A stretch of 64,000 bases of DNA from JARRPM01 sp963792815 (lineage in GTDB: Bacteria; Pseudomonadota; Gammaproteobacteria; Pseudomonadales; Halieaceae), in NCBI GenBank assembly GCA_963792815.1, contig CAWBXR010000004.1, positions 186,001-250,000 of the forward strand. The letters are read 5' to 3'. Below are positions 45,261 through 54,612 of this stretch, piece by piece. Position 1 is the first letter of the stretch. Each line of letters opens with the position of its first letter. The notes under the pieces were generated by a model, which did not search any database, had not been told where the DNA came from, and saw only the letters and a program-made list of their open reading frames with translations. A program made the translations under genes and the position numbers.

Positions 45261-45284
45261 TCCACCGACAGCCATGAGGTGATC

Positions 45285-46898
45285 GTGCCGGAGCTTGCAG
45301 CCCCCAGCGAAAGACTACAGCAACTGCTCGCCGCACAGGCGGCGCGGCAGCCCGAGGGTGTCGCCCTGTGGTGGCACGGCGTGCCAACAAGCTACGGGGC
45401 GCTTCACGAGCGGGTGCTGGTTATTGCGGCCCGTTTGGCCGCCAGTGGTGCCGTAGGCGATCGGGTTGCGGTACTGGCGTGGAACTGCCCGGAGTTTGTG
45501 GAGCTTATCTATGCCGTGCCCGCCAGTGGCAGGGTGCTGGTGCCACTCAACGCCAGGCTGGCCCCGGCAGAGCTGGCTTTCCAACTGCAATCGGCGGGGG
45601 TGACGCACCCTGTTTGGCGACCCCGAATTGCTGCGGCCCCTGTTGCGCGAGCAGGAGCTGGCCGCTGATATGGCCGTTATCGACCTGGAGAAGGATTACG
45701 AACAGTGGCTTGGCTGCGGACCCACCGCGCAATTGCCGCCGACTGATCCCGCTGATCCGGTATGGATCCTGTACACCTCTGGCTCGACCGGGCGGCCCAA
45801 GGGTGCGGTGCTGACTCACGCGTCGTTCATGGCGGGTTTGCGTTCCGCGGCCCTTGGGCGCCCGGTGGAGGCGAGCGACAAATACCTTTACCCCTTTCCC
45901 CTGTTTCATGTGGCTGCGCACAATGTGCTGTTGCAGCACCAGTACGGCGCCGCGGTGGTGTTGACCCGGTCGTTCGACGCGGCGGCTACACTGGCTGCCT
46001 GTCGCGAGTTGCAGGTGACGACGATGTCCCTCGCCCCGACGATGATCGCCATGCTGCTGGACCACCCGGACTTCAGTCCCGTTGATTTACAGTCGGTCCG
46101 TACTATAGGTTACGGGGCCTCAGCCATGCCCCAGACCCTGTTGAGACGGTTGTTGTCGGAGACCGATGTTGGGCTCTGCCAGAGTTACGGCATGACCGAG
46201 TTGTCCGGCAGCGCCGCTTTCCTGACGGTAGCGGATCACCAACTGGCGGCTGATACCCGGCCTGAACTGCTGCAATCGGTAGGCAGGCCGCTGCCCACGG
46301 TTGAAATCAGGTTGGTTGGCGAGGACGGCCGGAACTGCGCCACCGGCGAGAGCGGCGAAATCCTGGTGAAAGCCCGCCAGTGCATGCGCGGGTACTGGAA
46401 CCAGCCCGAGGCCAGCGCCCTGGCGATCGTTGACGGCTGGCTGCACACCGGGGATATAGGCAGGTTCGACGCCGGGGGTTATCTGTACATCGTCGATCGC
46501 AAGAAAGACATGATTATCAGTGGTGGAGAAAACGTCGCTTCCAGGGAGGTGGAAGAAGTGATGCGCCGCCACCCGGCAGTGAAGGACTGCGCGGTCATCG
46601 GCCTGCCGGACGCCAGGTGGGGCGAAGTCGATTTGCTGTGTTTTGCAGCTTGATACCGGGGCGAGAAGACCGCGAGCTGGTCGAGCACTGCCGGCGCTTT
46701 CTCGCGCACTACAAGACACCGCGTCGCTGGATACGCGTGGCGAGCCTGCCGCTGAACGCCGCCGGCAAAGTCGATAAACCGGCATTGCGCCTGGCACACA
46801 CTGTCCCCGACCATCCCACTGGTTCGGGCCCAGTATTGCGTTTTCGTCTTTGCGGGAGCGGGCGGGGTCAATCCGGTAAAAACGCGCATCGAGGATAA
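45285..46898 (+). pseudogene. AMP-dependent acyl-CoA ligase, at least two frameshifts and abrupt 3' end
   Basis: Three fragments make one class I adenylate-forming enzyme. The first (from GTG 45285, GAGG six bases before) has the N-terminal fold and ends in shadow at GVTHPVWRP; removing one C near 45608 gives GVTHLFGDPELLRPLL. The second has the AMP-binding motif YTSGSTGRPKGAVLTHASF, PLFHVAAHN, YGMTELSG and DGWLHTGDIGRFD. Near 46630-46665 one or two indels lead into the third, which has LAHYKTPRRWIRVASLPLNA and GKVDKPALR, the C-terminal lid with its catalytic Lys. After about 46815 the frame enters sequence that, on the other strand, belongs to a PhoD-like gene. The enzyme would activate a carboxylic acid to its CoA ester; substrate unknown. 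Confidence 0.82.
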
Positions 46899-47310
46899 CA
46901 ATGTCTACCAGCTCAGTATGGGTTACCGAGTAGATATCCTCGCCTGTCATCGGTACCAGGAAGTTTCTAACAAGCTCCTCCCGGGCGACTTCCCGCAGGG
47001 CGGGGTCGTGATCGCCGCCATAGCGGTTTTCGCCAAGGAAATCATGGTCATCGTAGGTTACCAGGACGGGGACACCTCGACTTCGCAGGTCTGCCATCAG
47101 CGCCGCATAATGCGCTTCGCGTAACTGGGACTGATAGCGAATCTGCAACTCGGCCCGTAGCTTGCGGGGATCTTCATAGTCATTGTGGTCGAGGTAGATA
47201 TTGTCTCCGGCCAGAACCAGCACATCCGGCAACTCATCCATGATCTCTTGCCAGACCGGCTGTGTGTCTAACTGTTGGAGTTTGCAACAGGATGCAGCGG
47301 CGATTTTCAT
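46816..47310 (-). pseudogene. PhoD-like metallophosphatase, C-terminus missing
   Basis: From ATG 47310 (GGGAGA upstream) about 165 residues of a PhoD-type phosphatase are readable: KIAAASCCKL, LVLAGDNIYLDH (metal-binding GDNIY), VTYDDHDFLGENRYGG (DDHDF, the second metal site) and DAILGPNQW-like end (ENAILGPNQW), where the family continues with a long C-terminal half. Instead, at about 46816 the sequence switches to the complement of the acyl-CoA ligase tail. The open frame continues in shadow to 46120 and is not real. The convergent neighbours are each cut at the same point, which fits a deletion or a misassembly. No signal peptide is visible. Confidence 0.75.
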
Positions 47311-47481
47311 TTTACAGATCTCCCATGAGTGTTGCCGGCGTACATCCAAGTTGGGTCCGTGGCAGGTTTGATCCGGTTGACCCGGGTACATCGACTATAC
47401 TCCGGCCTACTCAGAAGATCAGTGTACCTTGGCGGGTCTATTCGCTAAGATTGATCAAAGTCGACCGTGCGCGAGGCAGGA

Positions 47482-47934
47482 ATGTCATTTGAGATTTTAT
47501 ACTGGCACTGGATAGTTTTCGGTGTGGTTCTGATATTGAGTGAGATCGCGCTTACCACGTTTTTCATCCTGTGGTTTGGCGTGGCCGCCATTCTTGTCGG
47601 AGCAGTACTATTTTTCTTTCCCGCTGTTGCCCTGAACTGGCAGATATTCGGCTGGACCATTCTCTCCGCCGTTCTTGCCATTGCCTGGTTCCGATACCTG
47701 AAGCCGCTTTCGATTGACAGGACCAAGGCAGGCTTGTCCCGGGAAGCCATTGTGGGCGAGGTCGGCCAGGTAATCGTTGCCCCGGGCCCGGAGAAACGCG
47801 GTCGGCTGCGATTCCCCGCGCCGATACTGGGCGACGACGAGTGGATGATTATTGCAAAGGAACCGCTGTCCGAAGGCGACCGTGTGAGGGTCGTTGACGT
47901 ATCCGGTAATGCCCTGTTGGTTGAAAAAGCCTGA
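47482..47934 (+). CDS. NfeD family membrane protein
   Basis: 150 residues from ATG 47482 with three membrane segments (IVFGVVLILSEIALTTFFIL, GVAAILVGAVLFFFPAVAL, FGWTILSAVLAIAWFRYL) and a C-terminal OB-fold (AIVGEVGQVIVAPGPEKRGR; DRVRVVDVSGNALLVE). NfeD proteins are encoded next to SPFH proteins and act with them in membrane quality control or lipid domains. GAGG lies six bases upstream of the ATG. The SPFH gene follows after 27 bases, the standard pair. The region before (171 bases) is divergent from the truncated phosphatase. Confidence 0.88.
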   Translation: MSFEILYWHWIVFGVVLILSEIALTTFFILWFGVAAILVGAVLFFFPAVALNWQIFGWTILSAVLAIAWFRYLKPLSIDRTKAGLSREAIVGEVGQVIVAPGPEKRGRLRFPAPILGDDEWMIIAKEPLSEGDRVRVVDVSGNALLVEKA

Positions 47935-47961
47935 TCTTTGGCTGTCATTGAGGAGTAGAGG

Positions 47962-48810
47962 ATGGAAGCCGGACTCGCCGTAGTCGTAGCAATATTTGTG
48001 CTGGTTGTGATCACCCTGGGCAAGGGCGTGCGCCTGGTGCCGCAGGGTTACAAGTGGGTGGTGCAACGCCTGGGTAAGTACCATTCGACGCTCAATCCGG
48101 GCCTGAATATCATTATTCCCTTTATCGATGCTGTCGCCTACAAAGCCACCACCAAGGACATAGTGCTGGATATTCCCTCCCAGGAAGTTATCACCCGGGA
48201 CAACGCGGTGATCATTGCCAACGCTGTGGCGTACATCAATATCATATCGCCGGAGAAGGCTGTTTACGGGGTTGAGGATTTTCGTATCGCCATACAAACC
48301 CTGGTGCAGACGACCCTGCGTTCGATTATCGGTGAAATGGACCTGGATGATGCCCTGTCTTCCCGCGACAGGATCAAGGCTCACCTGAAAAATTCGATCT
48401 CGGATGACATATCCGATTGGGGTATCACCCTGAAAACCGTCGAAATCCAGGATATCAACCCCTCCGGAACCATGCAGCACGCGATGGAGGAGCAGGCAGC
48501 GGCGGAGCGGGCGCGCCGCGCTACCGTGACCCGCGCCGACGGCGACAAGCAGGCTGCCATTCTCGAGGCCGAAGGGCGACTCGAAGCCTCACGCCGCGAT
48601 GCGGAGGCGCAGGTCGTTCTCGCCAATGCCAGCAAGCAGGCCATCGAGATGGTCACCAGCGCTATCGGCGACAAGGAAATGCCGGTGGTGTACCTGCTCG
48701 GCGAAAAGTATGTGAAGTCGCTGGAAAATATCGCCAAGTCAGACAACACCACGACGGTGGTATTCCCCGCTGATATCCCCAGCGCTATCCGCGGCATGAT
48801 GGGCCGTTAG
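47962..48810 (+). CDS. qmcA: SPFH/Band 7 (stomatin, QmcA-like) protein
   Basis: 282 residues. An N-terminal membrane segment (AVVVAIFVLVVITLGKGV) precedes the Band 7 domain: VPQGYKWVVQRLGKYHSTLN, GLNIIIPFIDAVAYK, ITRDNAVIIANAVAYIN and LRSIIGEMDLDDALSSRDRI. A coiled coil (EEQAAAERARRATVTRADGD) and a helical end follow. Such proteins form large cages on the membrane and, with NfeD, are linked to protease and lipid-raft functions. GGAGTAGAGG precedes the ATG. The symbol is by resemblance to E. coli QmcA, paired in the same way with an NfeD gene. Confidence 0.9.
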   Translation: MEAGLAVVVAIFVLVVITLGKGVRLVPQGYKWVVQRLGKYHSTLNPGLNIIIPFIDAVAYKATTKDIVLDIPSQEVITRDNAVIIANAVAYINIISPEKAVYGVEDFRIAIQTLVQTTLRSIIGEMDLDDALSSRDRIKAHLKNSISDDISDWGITLKTVEIQDINPSGTMQHAMEEQAAAERARRATVTRADGDKQAAILEAEGRLEASRRDAEAQVVLANASKQAIEMVTSAIGDKEMPVVYLLGEKYVKSLENIAKSDNTTTVVFPADIPSAIRGMMGR

Positions 48811-48870
48811 ACCGGGCGCGGTGCGGGTAAGATAAGTTCATGTGTTATTGAATAAGGAACCGGGGGCACT

Positions 48871-50442
48871 GTGCCCACCCTTACACTCAGTTCTTTCGAC
48901 TATGCCGTAATAGGCGGGTATTTTGCGGTAGTCCTGGTAATCGGGCTGCGTGCGGCCCGGCGCACCCATAGTGGCGAGGACCTGTTCCTGGCGGGACGCC
49001 GCCTGGGTTGGCTGCCGATCGGCTTTTCCCTGTTTGCTTCCAACATCTCCAGTACCACCCTGATCGGCCTGTCGGGCGCCGCCTACGTCTGGGGCATCGC
49101 GGTTTCGAACTACGAGTGGATGGCGGCCTTTGTCCTGGTGTTTTTCGCTGTCTTTTTCATCCCCTACTATCTGAACAATCGGATTACCACGGTACCGGAG
49201 TTTCTCGAGCGACGTTTCGACCGGCGCTCGCGCCTGTATTTCTCGGGTCTTACCCTGTTCTCGAATATTGTGGTGGATACCGCCGGAACCCTGTTTGCCG
49301 GGGCGATAGTGCTGAAATTGTTCTTTCCCGGACTGGATATGTTTACCGCATGCCTGCTGCTGGCAGCACTTGCCGGCGCGTATACCGCGGCCGGGGGGCT
49401 CGCCGCAGTTGTGTACACCGACGTTCTGCAGGCAATGGTGCTGCTGGTTGGCGCCTGCCTGGTGAGTTACTACAGCTTTGAACAACTTGGCTTTTCCTGG
49501 TCAGCCCTGGTTGCACAGGTTCCGCCGGACAGGCTCTCACTGATGTTGCCCCTGTCAGACCCCAATCTGCCCTGGCTGGGTACGCTGGTGGGGGTGCCGA
49601 TACTGGGCTTTTATTTCTGGTGTACCAACCAGTTCATCGTTCAGCGTGTCCTGGGTGCTCGCAATATCGCACACGCCCGCTGGGGCGCCCTGTTCGCCGG
49701 CCTGCTGAAGTTATCGGTGCTGTATATCATGGTTATGCCGGGGGTGATGGCGGGGGTATTTCTGCCGGGCCTGGATAACCCTGACCTGGTGTTCCCCACA
49801 CTGGTGGACAAGCTGCTGCCCGCCGGACTTTCAGGGCTGGTATTTGCGGCTTTACTCGCGGCGCTGATGTCGAGTGTTGACTCCACTTTGAACTCGGCAT
49901 CCGCCCTGCTTACCATGGATTTCATGCAGCCCGAGCGGCGCGGTTGGTCAGCCAGGCAGGTTGCCTGGGTGGGGCGCATATGCATCCTGCTTTTCATGGT
50001 GCTCGCCGCTGCAATCTCACCACTTATCAGCGAGTTTCCCGGCCTGTTTCACTACCTGCAATCTGCGCTGGCCTACCTGGTGCCGCCTGTCGCCGTCGTT
50101 TTCCTGTTTGGTCTTTTCTGGCGCAGGACCAGCGCAAGCGGTGCGTTTGCCACCCTGCTGGGTGGCCACGCCGTATCCGCGCTGCTGTTTGCACTTACTG
50201 TACTGGATCTGCTGAACCTGCATTTCACCCTTGTCGCCGGGCTGCTCGCTTTGGTATCCAGCGTGATACTGGTGGTTGCCAGCCTGGCGACTCGCTCGCC
50301 CTGTGCTCAACAGGTAGAGCAGTTCACCTTCCACCGTGCGGGCGCGGCTACCTCAGAGGGCCTGCGGTGGTGGCAGGACTACCGTCTGCACAGTTTCATC
50401 TTGCTTGCCCTGGCCAGTGTGTTGGTAATCGCTCACTGGTAG
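48871..50442 (+). CDS. Sodium:solute symporter (SSS family)
   Basis: 523 residues with 13-14 membrane segments. SGEDLFLAGRRLGWLPIGFS with SLFASNISSTTLIGLSGAAY (TM1 and sodium site) and YYLNNRITTVPEFLERRFDR define the family; YTAAGGLAAVVYTDVLQAMV is the conserved TM6 region, and AALLAALMSSVDSTLNSASA holds the second sodium-site serines. The pattern is closest to the sugar/inositol (SGLT) branch; the solute is not certain. The start is GTG 48871. It follows the SPFH gene by 60 bases and could share its transcript, though function seems unrelated. It converges on the HxlR regulator gene. Confidence 0.88.
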   Translation: MPTLTLSSFDYAVIGGYFAVVLVIGLRAARRTHSGEDLFLAGRRLGWLPIGFSLFASNISSTTLIGLSGAAYVWGIAVSNYEWMAAFVLVFFAVFFIPYYLNNRITTVPEFLERRFDRRSRLYFSGLTLFSNIVVDTAGTLFAGAIVLKLFFPGLDMFTACLLLAALAGAYTAAGGLAAVVYTDVLQAMVLLVGACLVSYYSFEQLGFSWSALVAQVPPDRLSLMLPLSDPNLPWLGTLVGVPILGFYFWCTNQFIVQRVLGARNIAHARWGALFAGLLKLSVLYIMVMPGVMAGVFLPGLDNPDLVFPTLVDKLLPAGLSGLVFAALLAALMSSVDSTLNSASALLTMDFMQPERRGWSARQVAWVGRICILLFMVLAAAISPLISEFPGLFHYLQSALAYLVPPVAVVFLFGLFWRRTSASGAFATLLGGHAVSALLFALTVLDLLNLHFTLVAGLLALVSSVILVVASLATRSPCAQQVEQFTFHRAGAATSEGLRWWQDYRLHSFILLALASVLVIAHW

Positions 50443-50480
50443 GAGCGAGTGGCGCTCTACACTGCGCGCCCTGTCCTGGC

Positions 50481-50987
50481 TCAGGCCGCGCGGGTCCTGC
50501 GCCCCGAAACGGGTCCTCGTCTGATGCCCGGGGCATCGTCCCGCCCAGCCCCGATGCGTGCCTCCATTGAGCGGGAATCAATCTCTTCATGGCACTCAGG
50601 GCAGCAAAGAACCGGCTGTATATCTGTTGCGCAGGGCTTGTGGCGCCGCAAGATAGGGGGGCCCTCGTCGCCCGCGTAATATTTATCGCCCCAGTTGATG
50701 ATGGTTGAAAGTACGGGGAAAAGGTCATGTCCCTTGGCGGTCAGCCTGTATTCATAGCGGGGCGGATTATCCTGGTAACGCCGCCTCGAGATCACCTCAT
50801 GCTGTTCCAGTAATTTCAGCCTGCTGGTCAACGTGGTGCGGGATATACCGAGGCGCTCCTTGAACTCCTCGAAGCGCCGCACCCCCAGGAAAATGTCACT
50901 GAGCAGCAGCAAAGTCCAACGATCTCCCAGCACCGCGGAGGCCCGCGCAACAGAGCATTCCTGCTCACTCACTTCAGTCCACTTCAA
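50481..50987 (-). CDS. HxlR family transcriptional regulator
   Basis: 168 residues. The winged helix is SVARASAVLGDRWTLLLLSD, GVRRFEEFKERLGISRTTLT, SRLKLLEQHEVISRR and YRLTAKGHDLFPVL, fully typical of HxlR. The first cysteine (ECSVARA) is at the position used for redox sensing in several members. A C-terminal extension has CCPECHEEI, a possible zinc or redox site. TTG 50987 is chosen because AGGAG lies 6 bases before it and the HxlR domain starts here; the open frame to 51053 is longer without support. It is divergent from the molybdopterin oxidoreductase gene, which it probably controls. Confidence 0.85.
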   Translation of the reverse strand: MKWTEVSEQECSVARASAVLGDRWTLLLLSDIFLGVRRFEEFKERLGISRTTLTSRLKLLEQHEVISRRRYQDNPPRYEYRLTAKGHDLFPVLSTIINWGDKYYAGDEGPPILRRHKPCATDIQPVLCCPECHEEIDSRSMEARIGAGRDDAPGIRRGPVSGRRTRAA

Positions 50988-51064
50988 TTTCGACTCCTCG
51001 CGTGGGTCAGGTACCGGGATGAACTGTACTGGATATCCGGCGGGTAAGTCCATTAAATGGATTG

Positions 51065-51089
51065 ACTAGCTCCTTGATCGGTACTAGCT
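51065..51089. promoter_or_regulatory. Repeated ACTAGCT between HxlR and molybdopterin genes
   Basis: ACTAGCT occurs at 51065-51071 and again at 51083-51089, 18 bases apart (nearly two helical turns), in the 151-base divergent region. Each centres on the palindrome CTAG. Placement suits an operator for the adjacent HxlR regulator; this is inference. Confidence 0.35.
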
Positions 51090-51138
51090 TGTCTGGTGTC
51101 CGGGCTATCCTGTCCGAGGCACTGCCGAGGAAAGCAAC

Positions 51139-53418
51139 ATGCCGGCCCCCGTACCTTTTGACCCGCAAGCCGTTGCAGCGGCACAGCCCGTAAAGCGTAC
51201 TCCTCGTGAGGGGATCGAAACCCACCGCGTAGTCTGTTCCACCTGTGATATCGCCTGCAGCGTAGTGACTGAAGTCAAAAAGGGCAGGGTGGTGAGAGTC
51301 AGGTCCTCCGACAACCCGATTTTTCGCGACAACATCTGCATGAAGGGCATTATCGCACCAAAGGCGTTTTCCCACCCCGACCGAATTCTGCATCCGCTGA
51401 AGCGCGTCGGGGAGAGAGGCTCCGGCGAGTGGCAGCGGGTCAGTTGGGATGAGGCCATGGCCGATATCGGTCAACGGCTCAAGACCGTTGTCAGTGAATA
51501 CGGCCCGGAGGCCTGGGCAGTGTCTACCAGCCAGTGGAATACCTGCACTGATCACGGCCTCGGCCGGCGCGTGATGAACCATGTAGGCTCACCAAACTGG
51601 ATCAGCGGGGTGGCCCTGTGCGCCGGTAATACAGCGGCTATCAACCGGATGACTTACGGCTGGTTTCCCATGGGTGATTTCAACAATACCAGGTGTATTG
51701 TGCTGATGGGGCACAACCCCCGGCGGCACAGCTGGACACCGATTTTCAATTTTATCCGCAGCGCCCAGGCTCGCGGTGCCAAACTGATTGTGTTGGACCC
51801 GCGCAGAAGCTCCAACGCCGAAGTCGCAGATATATGGCTGCCCCTGAAGGCCGGCAGTGACGCCGCGATGCTGCTGGGCTGGCTCAAGGTCATTATCGAC
51901 GAAAAGCTCTACGACCACGATTTCGTCGCCCAATGGACTGTGGGTTTTGAAGAGATGTGTGCCCGGGTGAACGAATATCCCCTGGAGCGCGTTGCCGAAC
52001 TGACCGGGTGTGACCCTGAGATGATAGCCAGGGCGGCCCGTATATACGCGACGGAGGGCCCCTCTATTATCCCCTGGACACCCATTACCGACATGCAGCG
52101 CAACAGTACCTCAGGTATCAGGCTGCAGAGCATACTGAGGGCGATTTGTGGGTACCTGGACGTACCAGGTGGCGAAACCCTGCAGGGGTTTCACCCGGAT
52201 ATCGTGCCCGAGTCTACAATTGAAATGCACGAAGTATTGTCCGCCGGGCAAAAAGCCAAGCAACTTGGCTCCGATACCCACCCCGCATTCACCTATCGGG
52301 GTCAGCAGGCCTTTTCCGAACCCATGAAGCGGGTCTGGGGGCATGAGTATCCCAACCAGATAACCGGTTGTTACATGGCCAATCCATCTGCAACTTTCCG
52401 CGCCATGGCCGGGGAGGGGGCCTATCCGGTGAAGGCGTTCTTTTCACTGGGTAACAACACCGTGCTCAGTTACGCCAATATGCCGCTGATCATCAGGGCC
52501 ATGATGAATCAGGACCTGATAGTGGTGCAGGAACACTTCATGACGCCAACCGCGCAGCTCGCTGACTACGTGCTGCCCGGTGACAGCTGGCTTGAACGCC
52601 CCTGGCTCACCGACAGTTTCGGCTGGATGTCATCTTATCGGGCTTCGGAAAAGTCCATGGATCCGCCCGGCGAGGCGATAAGCACCTTTGAATTCTGGAA
52701 AAAAGTGGCGGCTGCGCTGGATCGTCCCGAGATAGTGCCCTGGAGCGACCTGGAAGCTTTCTACGATGATCGTCTGCGGGGAACCGGCATGAGCTTTCAG
52801 CAGTTTGCCGATAGTACCGAGATGTATTTTGCCAAACCGGAGTTCAGAAAGTACCTGCGCACTGGATTTGCCACACCCAGCGGAAAAGTTGAACTGAAGT
52901 CTTCTGTGCTGGGCGATCTCGGCTTTGACCCACTACCCTATTTCAGGGAGGACCCGCCCCTCGATCCCGACTACCCCTTGCAATTGTTTACGGGGGTGCG
53001 GGAAGACGGGTATTTCCAGACGGCACAGCGCCAGGTCCCGGAGATGCGTAAACGAAGCCCCGAACCTGTCATGTTCGTCAGCCCCGGTACTGCGCAAGCT
53101 TACGACCTGTTTGAAGATGAATGGGTTTCAGTGGAAAACCAGGTCGGCAAGATCTCGGTCAAGGTGGGAGTGCGCGATGCAATGCCCGATGGCCTTGTTC
53201 GAATCCCGCACGGCTGGTGGAAACCGGAAATGAAGCAGGGTGCCGGCCACCTCTCCGGAGCGCTGCAGTTTTCAGACGCGCAGCTGTGTCGCGACGACGA
53301 GGACTACCTGGACAGGGAGCAGGGTATACCTCACCTCAAGGGAGTGCCCTGTCGCGTAGTCAAATTGGCAGTACAGCCTGGCGGCGTTTCTGCGTCGGAT
53401 GGGAGCGCCGTGGTATGA
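51139..53418 (+). CDS. Molybdopterin-dependent oxidoreductase (DMSO-reductase superfamily)
   Basis: 759 residues. The N-terminal 4Fe-4S site is CSTCDIAC plus NICMKG (Cys 33, 36, 40 and 67). The Mo-bis-MGD core follows: WQRVSWDEAMADIG, VALCAGNTAAINR (Cys about 161, the likely metal ligand), VLMGHNPRRHSWTP, KLIVLDPRRSSNAEVADIWL and PGSDAAML-like KAGSDAAMLLGWLK. The C-terminal dinucleotide-binding domain includes FATPSGKVELKSSVLGDLGF and RIPHGWWKPEMKQG. There is no Tat signal, so it is cytoplasmic. Relatives include acetylene hydratase and various reductases; the substrate is not identifiable. A small gene overlaps its stop codon (ATGA at 53415-53418), probably encoding a partner. Confidence 0.88.
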   Translation: MPAPVPFDPQAVAAAQPVKRTPREGIETHRVVCSTCDIACSVVTEVKKGRVVRVRSSDNPIFRDNICMKGIIAPKAFSHPDRILHPLKRVGERGSGEWQRVSWDEAMADIGQRLKTVVSEYGPEAWAVSTSQWNTCTDHGLGRRVMNHVGSPNWISGVALCAGNTAAINRMTYGWFPMGDFNNTRCIVLMGHNPRRHSWTPIFNFIRSAQARGAKLIVLDPRRSSNAEVADIWLPLKAGSDAAMLLGWLKVIIDEKLYDHDFVAQWTVGFEEMCARVNEYPLERVAELTGCDPEMIARAARIYATEGPSIIPWTPITDMQRNSTSGIRLQSILRAICGYLDVPGGETLQGFHPDIVPESTIEMHEVLSAGQKAKQLGSDTHPAFTYRGQQAFSEPMKRVWGHEYPNQITGCYMANPSATFRAMAGEGAYPVKAFFSLGNNTVLSYANMPLIIRAMMNQDLIVVQEHFMTPTAQLADYVLPGDSWLERPWLTDSFGWMSSYRASEKSMDPPGEAISTFEFWKKVAAALDRPEIVPWSDLEAFYDDRLRGTGMSFQQFADSTEMYFAKPEFRKYLRTGFATPSGKVELKSSVLGDLGFDPLPYFREDPPLDPDYPLQLFTGVREDGYFQTAQRQVPEMRKRSPEPVMFVSPGTAQAYDLFEDEWVSVENQVGKISVKVGVRDAMPDGLVRIPHGWWKPEMKQGAGHLSGALQFSDAQLCRDDEDYLDREQGIPHLKGVPCRVVKLAVQPGGVSASDGSAVV

Positions 53419-53645
53419 CTGCCGATTCGCGAGATCTGCGCCGGCGCGAGCGCTCGGCCAAAATAACCCTGTGGTTGGCCGAACGCGCCTCGCGCAACAG
53501 GTCGTTTTTGGATCGCCTCTGTCGGAAATTACTGGCCCGGGCGACCAGAAAGGAACCGCACCAGGACTTCATGCGGGACCCGCTCATTGACAACGATACC
53601 GGGTTCGATCCCGACGAGCTTGAGCGCTACCAGCGCGGCGAGTAG
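53415..53645 (+). CDS. Small basic protein coupled to the molybdopterin enzyme
   Basis: 76 residues: MTADSRDLRRRERSAKITLW, then a basic helical middle and an acidic end (DNDTGFDPDELERYQRGE). It overlaps the upstream oxidoreductase stop by four bases (ATGA), the hallmark of translational coupling, and lies hidden inside a longer open frame. The composition is a charged helix-rich small protein without signal or cysteines. I do not recognise a family. Its coupling suggests a chaperone, assembly factor or small subunit of the molybdoenzyme. The 189 bases after it, up to the next gene, contain nothing I can support. Confidence 0.6.
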   Translation: MTADSRDLRRRERSAKITLWLAERASRNRSFLDRLCRKLLARATRKEPHQDFMRDPLIDNDTGFDPDELERYQRGE

Positions 53646-53834
53646 TGCATATTTGAAAACGGGTCCCGGCTATCGATACCAGGCATGGGGGATCGATGCC
53701 TGTACCAGCTCCATCGGTGGTCACGACTTCGCTGAAAAGCCTTTGCCAGACCTCCGGGTCATCGATGTCGCCTTCATAGGTATGGCGGCTGTAGCCCCGC
53801 TCTCCCAGCGCCACGTTTTTTTACTGACCTTGGG

Positions 53835-54599
53835 CTATAGCAGGACCTCAGCGCAGATTTTCCTTACGTTATGGCATTGACCAAGCTGTTCGAGTGTCAG
53901 GTAGAGAGTGATGAGATAAAAACCCACGAATACGAAATCACTGTGTAATTTGTAGTCGTGAGAAACGAAGAAGGCGAAAAGCTCGTCGAAGGACGCCTTG
54001 AACTCGTCGATGGAAAATCGTTGTGAACGCTGCTCGATACCGAAGTGGTTAAACAGCAGTGTCTTGAGCTCCGTTGCGGCGGCGGGGGAGAGATCTTCGC
54101 GCAGCATGCCCATCTGCCTCAATGCCTGGTCAAATGCGTTGTCGTCCGAGCTGTAGAAGGAGCGGTACAGGGCAGTCATGCCCTCCCGGAAATCCGCCCG
54201 CAACTCTATCCACAGACCGTTCGGGTTAAACAGCAGGCCCGCGTCATCGACTGCGAAACGCGCCAGCCGCAGGTCAATGAATATGCCCGACGGGACCAGC
54301 CACTGGGAAAAATAGAGTCTCAGGATGTCGTCACCCGACTGGCGCAGCTGGCGCGCATCTTCGATCTCCGCCAGCCGGGTAGCGCTGTCCAGGTCGGTAA
54401 CCAGCCTGACGGGAGCTGCTACTGCCCTGGTCCGGTTCGCCAGTTGGTTGACGCCCCTGCGGCTTACGTAGCGCCATGATACCGTCCGCATCGAACCCAG
54501 CATGGGCTTCCAGTCGATGACATCCCAACCGGATGTCGGGATGAACCTGGCCATTTGACGCAGCTCCTTCGGAATAAAGCCGGGTAACCTGTCTGCCAT
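53835..54599 (-). CDS. Conserved hypothetical protein
   Basis: 254 residues starting at ATG 54599 with AGGAGA seven bases upstream. It is helical and mildly amphipathic, with segments such as LYFSQWLVPSGIFIDLRLAR and FVFVGFYLITLYLTLEQLGQ near the C-terminus, which might lie on or in the membrane. No catalytic motif is recognised; I considered ABC1/UbiB kinases and MpaB-like oxygenases, but their key motifs are absent. It is the last gene of a minus-strand run with DUF2452 and SDR-DUF2867 genes, 13 bases after the latter's stop. Confidence 0.6.
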   Translation of the reverse strand: MADRLPGFIPKELRQMARFIPTSGWDVIDWKPMLGSMRTVSWRYVSRRGVNQLANRTRAVAAPVRLVTDLDSATRLAEIEDARQLRQSGDDILRLYFSQWLVPSGIFIDLRLARFAVDDAGLLFNPNGLWIELRADFREGMTALYRSFYSSDDNAFDQALRQMGMLREDLSPAAATELKTLLFNHFGIEQRSQRFSIDEFKASFDELFAFFVSHDYKLHSDFVFVGFYLITLYLTLEQLGQCHNVRKICAEVLL

Positions 54600-54612
54600 T
54601 TGCGTTCTCCTA

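Noticed and set aside
46120..46815. C-terminal extension of the PhoD-like frame
   Set aside because: This part is the complement of the acyl-CoA ligase and has no phosphatase motifs.
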